A stretch of DNA of 64,000 nt, taken from Niebla homalea (taxonomy: Eukaryota > Ascomycota > Lecanoromycetes > Lecanorales > Ramalinaceae). This document shows, in pieces, positions 37,061-49,700 of this stretch. The first letter of the stretch is position 1. Every line of letters begins with the position of its first letter. Location: assembly GCA_019925105.1 (NCBI GenBank), contig JAHGAU010000013.1, positions 868,001 to 932,000 on the forward strand, in the 5' to 3' direction. A model generated the notes under the pieces. It saw only the letters and a program-made list of their open reading frames with translations, was not told where the DNA came from and made no database searches. The translations under genes were made by a program, and so were the position numbers.

Positions 37061-37098
37061 TTGCACGCGTCCTGCTTATTCACCACGAAATCTCCGGC

Positions 37099-37440
37099 CT
37101 AGAGATAAGAGAGCTCGGATTTCTTCACCCGCTCCTCCATACTCTTCACCCCTCCCATCCACCCGGACTTCTCCTGCCACTCATCCAATCCTTTTGCAAT
37201 TATCTCATCACTCGCAGCGAAATGGGCAGGGTGGAAGAATATCTTCGGCCCTGGACACGGGTTATCCGTCGAAAGCGAAAAGTACAAAGCCGTCGCCTTC
37301 CGTCTCACCCTCGTGTAATGGGGATGATCCATCTGGCTCTGCTCGTAATCAGGACCGCTAATAAGGTTGACCAAGTCCCAGGACTTCTCCTTGTCCTCAT
37401 CGAGACTAGGGATTCGGCCGCCTAGGGTGTAGTAATCCAA
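37099..37440 (-). pseudogene. C-terminal remnant of a DMATS-type prenyltransferase
   Basis: About 113 codons remain. The order YYTLGGRIPS, then a Leu/Trp-containing helix, then ALYFSLS...GPKIFFHPAHFAASDEII followed by GLDEW...GW matches the C-terminal third of fungal ABBA-fold aromatic prenyltransferases (TLGGR block and PxxK-YxPxxHY-x-DxxIAxGL block). No ATG, N-terminal half or catalytic Glu region is present. Upstream frames are blocked, and the next gene (SDR) begins only 200 bp away, so the front of the gene has been deleted. In a working cluster it would transfer a prenyl group to the aromatic polyketide. Identification rests on memory of the family pattern. Confidence 0.6.
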
Positions 37441-37637
37441 CTCTCCTCAAAGGTAGAACCAGGATAGCCTTCAGACGCGTCAATTCACGGCGTAAGTACC
37501 GAGCTCCCGAAGGTCAACACCTGCCATCTGCAAATGTCGTACCTTGCAATCTCACAACATCACCTACCTCTGTCAGACTAAACCAGATCGAACAAGCTCA
37601 AAGCCATAAATTTCATACCAATCGTGACTGTATCATC

Positions 37638-38530
37638 ATGGCCACTACTTTTACTAGAACCAAGAAGCAGCTCCCGTGGCTCATTACTGGGTCTCCTTAA
37701 GGCTTCGGCCTCTCACTAGCTCGTATCGCTCAAGCAGGCGGGCACAAAGTCATTTCGAGCGCAAAGGTGGGAAGTGGGTCCAGCTAGACGTAGACAGCCC
37801 CAATAGCGCCAAGGTCATCAAACCTCGAGAAATCGCGCAGCGAACTCGATGTCCTAGTCAACAATGCCGGATTCTCCATTTACTCGCCCATTGAAATCTT
37901 CCAAGATCAGGAGATCCGTGCCGATATGGAATCGATGTACTTCGAGCCCTTGCGACTGATCCAGGCAGTACTGCCGTATATGCGACAGCGTCGTTATGGA
38001 GTCATAGTCAATATGAGCAGCGGGGCTTCTTTGGATGCTAGAGACGGCATGGGCGCTTATGCCGGTGCTAAGGCTGCTCTTGATGTTACCCTATCCACCT
38101 AACCAAGATTTTCCCCTCCGCGCAAACTCACAATCCATGCACAGGCTTGACCAAAGTACTAGCCAAGGAAGTCGCCCCCTTCAACATCTGCACTTTGACC
38201 GTCGTCCTAGGCACTTTCAACACCAACATGGGCAATGCCGCTATCTACGGCAAGAACACTCTCCCCAAGGACTACGAGGGGTCTGTTGCCGATATGACGA
38301 TCAAGTATATCGCCAGCGGCAAGATTCCTATCTACGGTGATAAAGACAAGGCTATGCAGGCCACTTATGACATCGTCGTGGGTGAGGGTGTTGGAGCTGG
38401 CAAGGAGGCTGAGCGTTTCTTGCCTCTAGGCACTGATATGACGCAGCATGTGCAGACGGTGCAGGATTATATCAAGAATGGGATTGAAGCCTTCAAGGAA
38501 GTCACCAATCACGTCAACATCGATAAGTGA
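37638..38530 (+). pseudogene. Short-chain dehydrogenase/reductase pseudogene
   Basis: Family marks survive: LPWLITGS...GFGLSLARIA (cofactor glycine region), GGKWVQLDVDSPNSAKVI, LDVLVNNAGFSIYSPIEIF, NMSSGASLDARDGMGAYAGAKAALD (Ser...Tyr-x3-Lys replaced by an intact Y-A-G-A-K), and a long C-terminus to HVNIDK. Lesions are an in-frame TAA in the glycine loop (about 37697), loss of about 20-30 codons after GGHKVIS, a frame change near 37825, and a damaged intron near 38080 whose donor has lost the expected GT phase while its acceptor CACAG remains. The ancestral enzyme was a classical NAD(P)H SDR of about 300 residues, plausibly a cluster tailoring reductase. Confidence 0.75.
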
Positions 38531-38813
38531 TTTGCTTCACCGATCACCTGGATCGGAGTCATTATCCGAGGAACGCGCGATTCGACTTGAGAAGCACCAC
38601 AGCAAGACGAGAACAGCTAGCCTAGCTCATCATCCCAGCGTAGCTCATCACGCCAGCGGTACCATTAGACGATCTGCAATAAAGTTTCACAAGATCCCCT
38701 CCACAGCCTTTAACATACGGGCAAACAAGAAAGCACTTTGGGATTTCACAGCTGAGGGAGCTTTTTCATTTCGTGTAGCAACTACACATTTCCTTCCCGT
38801 TGTCTCTTCCCCC

Positions 38814-40614
38814 CTACAACCCAACAACAACCTCCAAGATCCCCTGCACAGCCTCCTTACTCCTCCAAACCCTCTCTACTCGCATTCCCGCCCTTCGAAC
38901 TAAATCCCGCCAATCCCCCTCCGTCCTCTCCTTGCCTGCCACCATCCCCATCATGGTCAAATCATACGCTGTGGCATGCGGATGATCCAGCGCTCGACCA
39001 ATGACATGGTCGTGAATGAGTAAGCGGCTATGACCCGGTATCATGGCCGATCTTTGATTCTCGAGGATGCGGAGGGCAGAGGCGTCGGGCCAGTCGTGGA
39101 GGACACCGTGCATGTAGTAGGCCTTGGCTCCTGAACCCTCGACACGAAGAGTCAGTGGAAGGTATCTACAAAGACAAAGAAGGGTTGGAGTAAGGGGGAT
39201 GAGGTAGGATATATAGAGGAGTCGACCTGACCTCGAACAGGCTGCGGCGTGAAGAAATCATACCCCATCTTCGTCACCGGATCCGGCACTTGGCTCAAAG
39301 CCACTACCTCCGGCCGATCTTGCAGGTAGCACCGCCTCGCCACCTCCGGGTGGGCGTTGTAGAATCGCTGCATGTCATGCCCGACGTTCCCGCCCACGTC
39401 CACCAATACTGCTTTCTCGCCTCCCCCGTCCACGGCATTGGCTTCCACCTTTACGTTCTGATCTACCACGTGCTGCTGCGCCACAATAGAGTTTGCACCA
39501 TCTTCCAGCAGAGTCTGGGAGGGGTAGATATCTAGCCAAGAGGTCTGATGCGCCATCACCCCACCCATGACGTGGTTGAAACTCTCGCCTTCGCGTGGGT
39601 GGCGGGAAAAATAGTCGAACGCGTCACTCCCAGGGCAGGATTTGGTGGCTTGAAAGATCCCGTTGCGTGGGTCCAGAGGTGTAGTATAGGAGGTTTTTTG
39701 GAGATAGGAAGGTGTGGTAAGTGCGAGGGGAAGAGTTGCATCGTACCTGTTAGGGGTTTCGAGGGTTAGTCGTGTGGAAGGTGCGATATTTCTGAGAAGG
39801 GGAAAGAGGGGGTTCGGAGGACTGATTAGAGCGGAAGGCATACAGATGGGTGATCCATTCCCCAAATACGGGCTGAAGAAACGCCAGGGAGAATTTGGTG
39901 GGCCTGTATGTGCCGACCGAGCTTTCAAGGAGGAGGTGGTTCGCTGCTAGATGCCGCAGAAGTCGTACTACGGTGGATTGCCATTAGCCCTATGCGTCAG
40001 GAGTTTGCCTTTTCCTTTTTACTTGATCTTGAACTGGTTCTCCACTGCGATCTACCCTTGGACATATCTGTTTGCGTGTCTCATCTGTCTTCTTTTGCAA
40101 AAAGTCGACTATGACTCCCACCCCTTGAGATCTGAAGGCATCGAGCGACACATACCAAGAAGCGCAGGCTCACATCCCACGATTTTTGCAAGCTCATCAC
40201 TGGATGAATCTACATCTCCGTACTGTGCGTGCCATTTTTCGAAGAGCTGCAGGTCTTTGCAGACTTTAAGCGCTGAGGCAAGGGTTGGCTATTGGGAAGA
40301 GTCCTGTCAGCTCTGTTGCACTTTTCAAGACACGATCGATAAGGATAGATGAGAAGGAAAGACCGAACCGGGGAAAGGAGGATGGACAGGAAAAGAGGTG
40401 CTTGTCAACATACTTGAGCCATGCAAAACCTCGCAACAAACTCCCATGGCGTCTCCAGGCGGGCGACGAGGGCATATGCGGCCAGGAGCGCTCTGCTCCT
40501 TTCGCCTTCATTAGCAAAGGACTCGCCATTCAGACTCTCTATTTCTTCTAGGACAGCCTGGATACCGTGGCCTCTGTGGTTGCCGTTCACACCATCTGTC
40601 TGCGTTGACGCCAT
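38814..40614 (-). CDS. SAM-dependent O-methyltransferase (COMT-like)
   Basis: Exons 40614-40414, 40288-40156, 39967-39844, 39746-39232 and 39130-38814; every junction keeps phase. Product 429 aa. The N-terminal winged-helix dimerisation part includes ARFCMAQPTLASALKVCKDL and EPALLVRLLRHLAANHLLLE. SAM motif I is VLVDVGGNVGHD (about 266-277). The catalytic His is in VLHDWPD (H336), with DLTMMGMVAGKERTEGDW near the end. This is the fungal class that methylates phenolic hydroxyls of polyketides and other aromatics using S-adenosylmethionine. A short insertion (about 239-262) before motif I is unusual. It lies head-to-head with the P450 pseudogene at 41048, sharing a 430-bp promoter region, and appears intact. 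Confidence 0.88.
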
Positions 40615-41047
40615 GGCTGATGCTGCGCCTTACACAGGACGGGCATTGTGGAGATGTATTGCCCGTTTGTGGAGGCCGTGATCCAATGATCGCAATCAGC
40701 TCTCGTAGGAGACCAGTTCCATCAACGATCGAGACGAGGTGCGTGCAAGGATCCAGGAACCGACAATGCGGATATCCGAGTGTGATGTGCCGACCCCGAG
40801 TATGCACGCATTACCTGGACACGATATGCAACGAGCCGATCTTGGCGGACATGGTGATTCGTGATTGGCGCAGCCTCTTTGCATGTCAGAAAGTAAGCTG
40901 ACCCCTGTCGAAAGAGGAAGGTCTTTGCGAATGTGAGCAACTGATGGAGTCTGCGACAATTTCCATCGGCCTTGGGAGGTTGCAATGCAAGATGTGTGAA
41001 AAGCAAACGTCGTCGTACCAATGTAGTCATCTAAAGCTGGTGGCTAG
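40615..41047. promoter_or_regulatory. Shared divergent promoter region (OMT / P450 pseudogene)
   Basis: 433 bp separate the divergent start codons. The arrangement implies a bidirectional promoter, but no specific binding site is claimed. Confidence 0.4.
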
Positions 41048-42649
41048 ATGCCCGTGTCGCATGTAGTGATTGCGCCGCAGACACCACAGACTCCTACTCA
41101 TGAAAGCATGGCGCAAGATTGGAGAACAAGCTGCGCTGCCATCCCCACAGTAACCGCCGCGATCATCCTATTCGTCCTGCTCATCCCCTTCATCTACCGC
41201 CTATACTTCTCACCCCACCGACAAGTTCCTGCCATCACCCTTGCAAGACTGACATCACTTCCCCTCCACGCGATATGCTATCTCGGAATCGAAGGCCGTA
41301 TCCTGCGCCACTACCATCTCAAATACAACACCAGACTCCTCCTCGTCGCCCCGAACTCCCTGTCCGTCTCTGCCCCGGCGGTGGTCCGTGACATTTACAT
41401 TACCGCCGGTGGGTTTCCAAAGGATGATCGCTACCGAAACTTCCATCTCGGGCCCGTCACATCGGTTTTTTCAGCAACCGACCCCGAGTACCGCAACAGA
41501 CGTGCCAAGGCTGTTGCGCCGCTATTTGCACCATCAAGGCTTCGTGCAGCGAGTGAAAAGGATGGGGTCATCGGGGTTTCGGTGGCCGAGTTTGTCGATC
41601 AATTCCGCGCGTTCAAGTGGGCCGGTGTGAAGGTGGACATCCTGGATCTCTGCGCTCGGCTGTCGATTGACGCGATTACTGGGTATCTGATGGGGGACAG
41701 GTACGGTGGGTTGAGCGAGCACGCCCGTGGCTATCGTTGCCTTCTCACGTTTCTCCTTGTTGCCGAGCTGGGTTTTTAAATTACTGTACTCGCTCTCCAC
41801 CCGATTGAGCAAGGATGAGGGGGTTGTCACCAGTTCTGTCAAGTTGGATCAATTTACGCATCGTATCATGGGTCATGTTGCTAAACAGCCGTCGAAGGCA
41901 AGTGAGGAGTCGGCGGCCTCATTCTATCAAGCCCGATTGCTTCAGGCGGGTCTCTCTGCTGCCGGGAGTGGCTGCGCAGTCCAAAGCCGTCGTTTTTGCC
42001 GGGGCGGATTCCACGGCCGTGATGTTAGCTACGATTCTGTTCCACCTCGTGCAGAATCCGAACGCGAGAGGGAGATATTGAAGGAGATCCGGGGTAGCAA
42101 GGACAACAATATGGTAGCACAAGATTCGCAAAGCCTTCCGTACCTGCGTGCTGTGGTCAAGGAGGGGCTGAGGCTTGGGATGGCGAATCCAACCGTCTGA
42201 CATGTGTCGTTCCAGCTTCGTCTCCCACTGCAGGCTTCAACATGGATGGTGTGCAAATATCACCGAGAACGGTGGTCGGGTGCGCGGCGTACACACTGCA
42301 CCATGATCCTGACGTGTTCCCAGAGCCGTTTGCATTCAGGCCTGGACGGTGGTTGCAGCACGAGAAAGAGACACACATTGGCAAGAAGAACCTCGATGGT
42401 GCTGTCGATGGAGAAGGGCTGTATCGCCCTGAGATCGTAAGCAGTATGCTGCCCTTTGGCGCTGGCTCGCGTGCCTGTATTGGCAAGACTCTTGCCCAGC
42501 AGCAGTTGTATGAGGCAGTGATTGCTTTGGTAGATAGCGAGGTGATGGAGGATGGGGCAAAGACTGTCCAGAAGAGGGTTGAGATGAAGGAGTGGTTCAA
42601 CGGGGAGATTAATTGCCACAAGCTCGAAGTTGAATGGGGGTGTGGATAG
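41048..42649 (+). pseudogene. Cytochrome P450 pseudogene (multiple frame changes)
   Basis: The reading moves through four frame changes, near 41728, 41960, 42070 and 42190, without splice sites that would explain them. Translating across them gives a complete fungal P450: N-terminal membrane anchor (AAIILFVLLIPFIYRLYF), I-helix VVFAGADSTAVMLATI, ExxR (KEGLR), PERF-like FRPGRW, and haem loop FGAGSRACIGK. The motifs and near-absence of extra stops suggest recent inactivation. Clustered base-calling errors are a possible alternative, though neighbouring genes show none. Substrate unknown; by position it was a cluster oxygenase. Confidence 0.8.
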
Positions 42650-43763
42650 AAAACACCCCGCAGATGATTACATGAGAGTCAACATTGCCGCTTGTAGGCT
42701 GAACAGATTCCCCCTCGTGGCAGGAAAGTGCTCGATGTTGGTGCTCGCAACTTTAAGATGTGGACTGAAAATGGGCAACTTGACATCGAGCCCTCCATGT
42801 TGTTATGGCGTCAGGTCAACACCTCCCCTGGGATGGAAACGGCAGATCGGTTCCTAGAATCGCGGCTAGCCTACGTCCTGATTAAGTCATCGAATAGCCA
42901 ATCAGCCCGTATGCTAGATCAGATCCTTCTTAAGGAGGGGATGCACAAAAGAAGTCAAAAATGAATCCTTGTCCAGAAGATGTTGTATCAAGACGATGCA
43001 GTCATAAACCTCACCACCCTCACCACTCATCACCTTCACCTGCACCCTCACTTGCACCCTCACCTGCACCCTCACCCTCCCTCGCCGCCCTCACCCCCAT
43101 CATTCTCACCACCCACCACTCTCACTACTCACCGCCCCTATTACCCACCACTCTCACTACCCACCGCCCTTATTACCCGTACCCTCGTGTTGAGGCTGGT
43201 GAAGGTAGCAGTGAGTCCAGGGTGATTAGGGTAATGAGGGTGATAAGTCAGTGTGATGGGGTGAGGATCGAGGTGAGGGCAGGCATTGCTCAGCTTTCAG
43301 GTTCTCCATCCAGATCACGGTGATTTTGGGCCTGTTGCGGTGGGGGCATGCGGGTATTGGGCTTCACCTCTTGCTGAAGGGCTTGCTGATGGTAAGGGTG
43401 CAAGTGTGGGTGGTGAGTGAGGGTGGTGAGCGGGGATGAGGATGCACGTGAGGAGGGTGAGGGAGCAGGGTGAGGGTACAGGACAAGGGTGCAGGGTGAG
43501 GATACAGGGTAAGGGTGCAAGTGAGGGTGGTGAGTGTTGAGGGTGGTGAGTGTTGAGGGTGGTGAGTGAAGGTGAGGGCGAGGTTTGTCATGATAGCCAG
43601 TACAGCCCGGGTTATTGGCTGAAGCCTCCCGATTATATACCCCAGACAGAGCCCCCTAAGGCGTAGATCGATATTGTATATGGATAAGGAACTCTTCTGA
43701 GAAAAGTGTATGATGTAGTCAATGCAGCATGTTCAGTGTGTGATTGAGGCATTTGCTCTTCAA
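42650..43763. other. Intergenic, mostly minisatellite
   Basis: Between the P450 pseudogene and the PKS 3' end. Dominated by the degenerate repeat described separately. No gene. Confidence 0.6.
43003..43580. repeat. Mirror-arranged CACCCT / AGGGTG minisatellite
   Basis: From 43003 to about 43190 the plus strand is built of CACCCTCACC and CACCTGCACCCT variants. From about 43385 to 43580 it is the complementary G-rich type (GGGTGAGGGTACAGG, GTGGTGAGTGTTGAGG). The two arms are partly complementary, giving a long imperfect foldback. The G-rich arm has several closely spaced GGG runs that could form G-quadruplexes. Confidence 0.8.
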
Positions 43764-46700
43764 TCAAGTCTGTAAAGTCAATCCGACTTTCTTACACAGA
43801 AACTCATATCCCTCCCTCAAAGCTTCTCTTGCTGCTGTACATTCCTGCCAATTGCGTTCCACGTCAAACAAATGTCTCACATCCTCCAGAATCCTGATCT
43901 CTGCATCAACGCCTGCAGCACGCAACGCTTCCCACGTCCTCTGCGCCTGCTGCCATGGAATAAGATCATCTTGGCGAGGATGAATGATGAACGTCGGTGT
44001 CTGGTATTTCATATTCCGAACTTGCGCAAGAGGACTGATGGCTGCGATGTCAGCTGATGAAGGGCTCGATGGCGCCTTACGTTGTTTCTTATCCAGGCCG
44101 TTAAGTAGAACATGCAGCGTACGACCATGCCAATTCATGTAGAGTGCAAGACGACTGCGAGGATCGCTGCTGGCTAGCCAACCACCAATAGCGCGCTTGC
44201 TAGCGGGCACATTGTAGCTGGTTATGGGCCGATCGTTCAGTGCAGTCCAAATGTCATCGTCAAGTTCATAGCCAGAAGATCGATCTGAGTCTGTGTAACT
44301 GGAGCCGTGGGGAATATTGGGACTGGACCAGTGGGAATCTTCATAGTCGGTGGGACAATAGAATGCTAGGATCGCTTCAGGAGGTCGAATACCTCTTGAG
44401 GCGCTGGTCCAAGCTAGAGACATTGCTAATTGTCCGCCTGTGGACCAACCTACAGCTACCACCCTTTCCGTATCGATGCGGATGTCCTTTCGCGAAAGCG
44501 GGAGATTGTGGAGGCTGTTTCTGATCCACGCTAGAGCATCTAAAACATCAGTCATGGGTCCCTCCAAGAGCGTTGTTTCCGGGCAAAGTCTGTAATCGAC
44601 ACTGATTGGGAGGAAACCGCTTTTCAGGAGTAGGTCCGTTTGCTCCGGTCGTATGTCATTCCGTGATAGCATGACATGCCCACCCCCGTGGATCATGAGA
44701 GCTGTTGCACGATGCGTTAGCTAGGATCCTGGAAAGCCCGCCGCGAGACTTGACTTCGTGTGGGAGATTCAATGCTCTCACCTACAGGAAGACCTATCTC
44801 TGAATTGACTTTACTACTGGGATAGTAGAGATCTGCATGGAGATCCAAAGCGTCCACATTCTTGAAGACTAAGCTCTGGCGTGTGTCGAGGCTCTCGTCA
44901 TAGCTCGAGGTCGTCGAACTGTCAGTGTCCATCTGTGTGCCGCTGGTAGGCTGCTCCATTTTGAGTGGGGAAGCTGTAATCAATCGCAAAATATCCGATT
45001 CCTGAGACACACTATCACTCCACTCAACCCATCTAAATCCAGCAGCATTCAAGCACCGTTGCCAACGTCTTTCGTCTGCCAGCGCATGCTCTCGACCATC
45101 GTTGAAAAGCCACCACCCCTCCAGAAGGCCGAACACAAGATCGAACCAGAATAGATTCCGCGTCAATTCCACTAAACACACTATGCCATCTGGGCGGAGC
45201 ATCTTACAGATGTTGGTGGATGAGTGCACAAGGTCTTTGGTTGCATGTATGCAATTGGTCGAGATTATGATGTCGTAGGCGCCTGTAAACTGAGGACCTG
45301 GATCCTTTTCGATATCGAGCACTGTATATTGCATGAAGGGCCATTTGGCGAATTTCCTACGGGCGGTCGCAACGAGTGATGACGAGAGATCAGTGAAAGT
45401 GTAGGAGAATTTGGATCCAGAATTGGTTTCGGCGAGCTTTTCGATCAGACTCTTAGTTGTTCCTCCTGTGCCAGCGCCTAGCTCAAGAATTTGGACTTCG
45501 CGGTTGTCGCTGAAGCGCTCAAGGATGGATGACAAATATTCGGCTAGATGAAGTGTGCCAGTCTTGAACATCGGTGCGTTTGTGTATACATCTTCCATCA
45601 ATGCGCGTGCAGTTGAGTCCCGGAACATCAACCCCAAGGGATCAGCAGCTCCTGAAAGGCACTCTGCCAGTCGAGGTGCGGTGGTATGCAAAAGCTTTGT
45701 CTCTGAGGCATGTTTGGAGAACTTGTCTAGTAATTCAGCGTGCAAATCAACTGTAGAGCTTGTAGGAAGTGGGTTTCCTGTACGATAGGAAGCAATGTCG
45801 TCCTGCTTTGCTATGAGTCCCTCAACCTCCAAAATTCCATACAAGTGTCGAACGAGCTTTTGGTGTACCGGTATGAATTGGATTGTTGGAATTTCATCGC
45901 CAGACTTCAGAGCCCGTAGGTCACAACCAAGTGAAGCAAAAGCTTCTACAATATACTGAAGGACGAGTTCTGACTGCAGTGGGTAGACTTCGGTGCAGAA
46001 ATTGGTGAAACCAGTCGTTCGTGCATGGTCATCATAAAGCGGTTTTGTTTGATAGAAACAGTCACGGCTGATGACAGCTAGCTTATCTTTGACCCTCCCC
46101 TGATACCCACTGTTGCCGTGGTGAAATTTGCTCGTAGTGGCCGTGTCCGTGTTGGTAAGATTTGCTGTGGCATCACAACTCTCCTGGGTTTTATTCACTG
46201 GCCCTGGACGATTTTCAACAATTTTGTCTGACTGGATGACGTGGCAAAGTGCGAGCACATTGCCACATTCTTGCAGTTGAGCTTGTGTAATTGCGACGTG
46301 AAACCGTTTTCGAATCTCTGCCAGGACTTCGGTGACTAGCAGTGAGTCGATGCCAAGGTCATCCAAGGTTGACGTTGGCTCAATCTCTTTGATAGGAATT
46401 TCAATGATGTCGCTGAACATCTGGCGTACCAGCTGGATACTGCTTTCTGAACTGGATGGCTTTGTCTGCGACGGTTGATGCCTTCTTGAGAGTGGTGCTG
46501 TTGTGGATTTATCTGAATGAGAAGCATGCGTGAAGGTTTGCTTCTTGAATCCTTCATCAGGAGGCGTGTGTATGCGACTTTGGTATCCTGAGTCCTCCGC
46601 GAAGTCGTTATCACTAGAGCGAGGCTTATTTGCGGCGGTGCTCGCCGTATTGAGTCTGGTGAGACTTCTCACCAATGATTTGAACGGCACACTCCGGAAA

Positions 46701-49700
46701 TTCGCACCCAAGATGACCAGAACCAGTTCCTTGGAATTGGCCTCGTAGACAAAGATGTCGTTCGTCATGCTCCCCTTAGACGTTGCCTCGTATCTGGAGT
46801 AAACAGTCCATTTGCGGGAGTCAGACTTCTCTGTGATGAAGGAGGAGGAGAATATGACTTCCTCTATAACGGTGCACATGAAGACTTCGTCCTCTTTGCG
46901 ATTCGATAAGCAGTTGACATGGATGCCCGCAACCTGGAGGAAATTATCCAGTGAGTTAGGATCACAGTACCCAGCCTCCATACCAAACGAGTGCTTAGAT
47001 GGAACAGTGACGAAGCCGACCGCCTCATGCCCCAAGGCTGTTACACTTTTGACACCTTGGTAGTAATCGGCGTAATCTACGACGTCTGAGAAAAGCTTGT
47101 AAACTAATGAGCCATTCATTCCAGATGCCAAAGGCGAAGTGAGAATGCGGTCAGTGCTCGAGCTTCTGGCCAACTTCTGTAGCAGTCTCAGTCGGTTTTC
47201 GGCAAAAGTATCGCTTACGGAAGCCAAGTTGATACGACCTTTGGCATGCTCAGTCTTGCTATTTGCTGCATCCATGGCCTTGTTCGCTTCACTGAAGACC
47301 GTGAAATGCCAATCGTTTCGAGCCGCCTGGTGAAGATGCACGAATACATCAGATTCTCCGTCAAGGCTAAGAGGCGCAGACATTGTAAGACTCTCGATAT
47401 GTGGACAAGCCCTAGTTTCGAATGCGCTATCCAGTATTTCTGTGGCACATCTCGTAGCAAGTTCGAGGTACATGGACGCTGGACAGAGACTCTGACCCGC
47501 AACAACATGCCCTCGTCCGGCAAGATCAAAGACAGGATTGGCCCTATCCACTGAGAAAAGGTGTTCCCTTGTATTGGTGCCATCTTGTACCAGGCTTACG
47601 AGATTAGGCGCTTTGGTAGCGGGCTTTTCGGTGACTGAATTCGGTAGCAGCTCTGTCTTCGGCTTGTATTGGATCCAATGTGATGATTCGTCAAATTGAT
47701 AAGGGGGAAGGTTGACATTCTCGTAATGATGACTTGAGGAACGATGGAAGAACCAGTTGTGCGCTGCACATCCGGCTTTCCACAGTTGCGATGTGGCATT
47801 TGCGAGATTCGCTGATGCGTCAGCAGTCTCCAGATTCATGGCTATAAAGCTGTCACTTCTGCCGGAATTGCGTACGATGCGGCGTGTCATAGCGATGACG
47901 GGAGACGTCGACCCTGCTTCAAGCCACACTGGCGAAGTCAGGCGCGCCGCAATTCGTTCCACTGCTTCAGCAAAGTGGACGGGCTGCCGGGTGTGCTGTA
48001 CGAATTCTCTAGCAGTGAACTCAGACCAACATCCACCGGTTGAACAGGTCTCGACGTGAAGGCGGGGCGTTCGGATGTTGATCGATTCAGCAAGGGTATG
48101 CAGTTCAGACATGATGCCGTCGGCGACATACGAATGGTAGGCATGGGTGTTGTGGATTCGCGCCGTCTTGAAAGACTGGCATGCATATTCTGCCTTCGCC
48201 ATTGATGCAGTATCTCCAGCAAGTACAAAACTGCGAGAGCCGTTATAGCACGCAATGTCAACTCGACATGCAGCTGTCTCGTTTAAAGAGTCTAGAACAG
48301 CCTCGAGCTCATCACGATTGCATTCCACTGATAGCATGGTGCCACGCTCTGGACCCCATTTGTCCCGTAAAAGGTGGCTTCGACCAGTAACAAATCGAAA
48401 TGTGTCCTCAAGAGAAATTGAACCAGCAACGCAAAGCGCTGAAAGCTGGCCAAAGCTATGGCCAATCAAGGCGTCCACTTCCACGCCACAATCAAGCCAG
48501 CATCTGGCAGAGGATATCTGTACAGAAAGGAGGATGCAGTGTAGAGAGACTATGTCTTCGATAGGATCAGTATGAAAAATGGTGGGAAAGATGGTTGGAA
48601 GTCCCAGGGTCTGGCAGATAGCATCACACTCGTTCTACCAGATAAACAGCTTAGTATCCAGATCATCGGAGCCATGAGAGAGAGCTTTTTGGACTTACCA
48701 AATGGTACCGAAGAAGATCGCAGCTATCATACAAGTCCCTTGAGATTGTCACTGTTTGACCAGCCTGACCGCCAAAGCACAGAACCACCGGGCTTTTGCC
48801 CATGCACACTGTCTGTCCTAGTTGTTGCTTGTCCGAGCTGTTGAAGACGGACGCAAGGGTTCTTGCGTCCTTTACTATACATGCAGCCCGATGCCCAAAT
48901 GAGGAATTTTGTCTGCGAAAGATGTTGTAGGCAAGAGCCCCTAATGAGATGTCGACCTTGGTTAGGTACAATCTTAGGGCGTCAATGTAGAGCTCGAGAC
49001 TCTTTTGAGATCTGGCTGAAAGCAGGATTGGGTATGAAGCAGAAGCGCGCTGGTGAGTTCCTTCCGAGAGGGGTTTGCCTGAAGTCAAGGAATCACCAGG
49101 ATACCCTCGAAGTACTATCGCCACATTACTGCCAGCAGCGCCGTAATTGTTTATTACAGCAAGGTGCTGTTGAGCTTTCCATTCTTGCGTTGCTCTGGGC
49201 ACTGTGATTCTGTCCGACGAGGAAAAAGTGATGCGTGGGTTGAGGGATGCAAAATTAGCTTGCTTTGGTATGATCTTATGCTGCATCATTAGGAGTGCTT
49301 TGATAACTGCAGCAGCACCAGAAGCAGCTTCGGTGTGACCAACGTTATCCTTGACGGAGCCCAGGAATAATTCCTCGGTCCGCCCAGGGCCCGTGAGTGC
49401 CAGTCGGACGCTCTCGTATTCGATAGGATCTCCAACCGGTGTTCCTGAATCAGAGTGTTAGCCACTCCAATTAGCATGAACCTTGGGAACATAAGTGTTT
49501 TGACTCACCAGTGCCATGTGCTTCCACGTATGTGACTTTGCTGGGCTCTATTCGCCCAATAGAGAGTGCTCGTTTGTACAATGAGCTCTGTGACTGGGAG
49601 TCTGGGACTGTGATGGGGCTACTGTTGGAGCCTTGGTTGACTGCTGAGCCAGCAATGACACCGAGGATGGTATCGCCATCTGCTCTTGCTCGGGACAACA

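Noticed and set aside
42961..43323. Pro/His/Ser-rich ORFs over the minisatellite
   Set aside because: Translations of CACCCT-type repeats on several frames; no sign of a protein gene.
44717..44781. C-terminal tail of the long PKS ORF ([20 protein letters not shown])
   Set aside because: Intron sequence. Splicing 44782 to 44701 restores [13 protein letters not shown] and the TE domain, so the PKS and the downstream hydrolase ORF are one gene.
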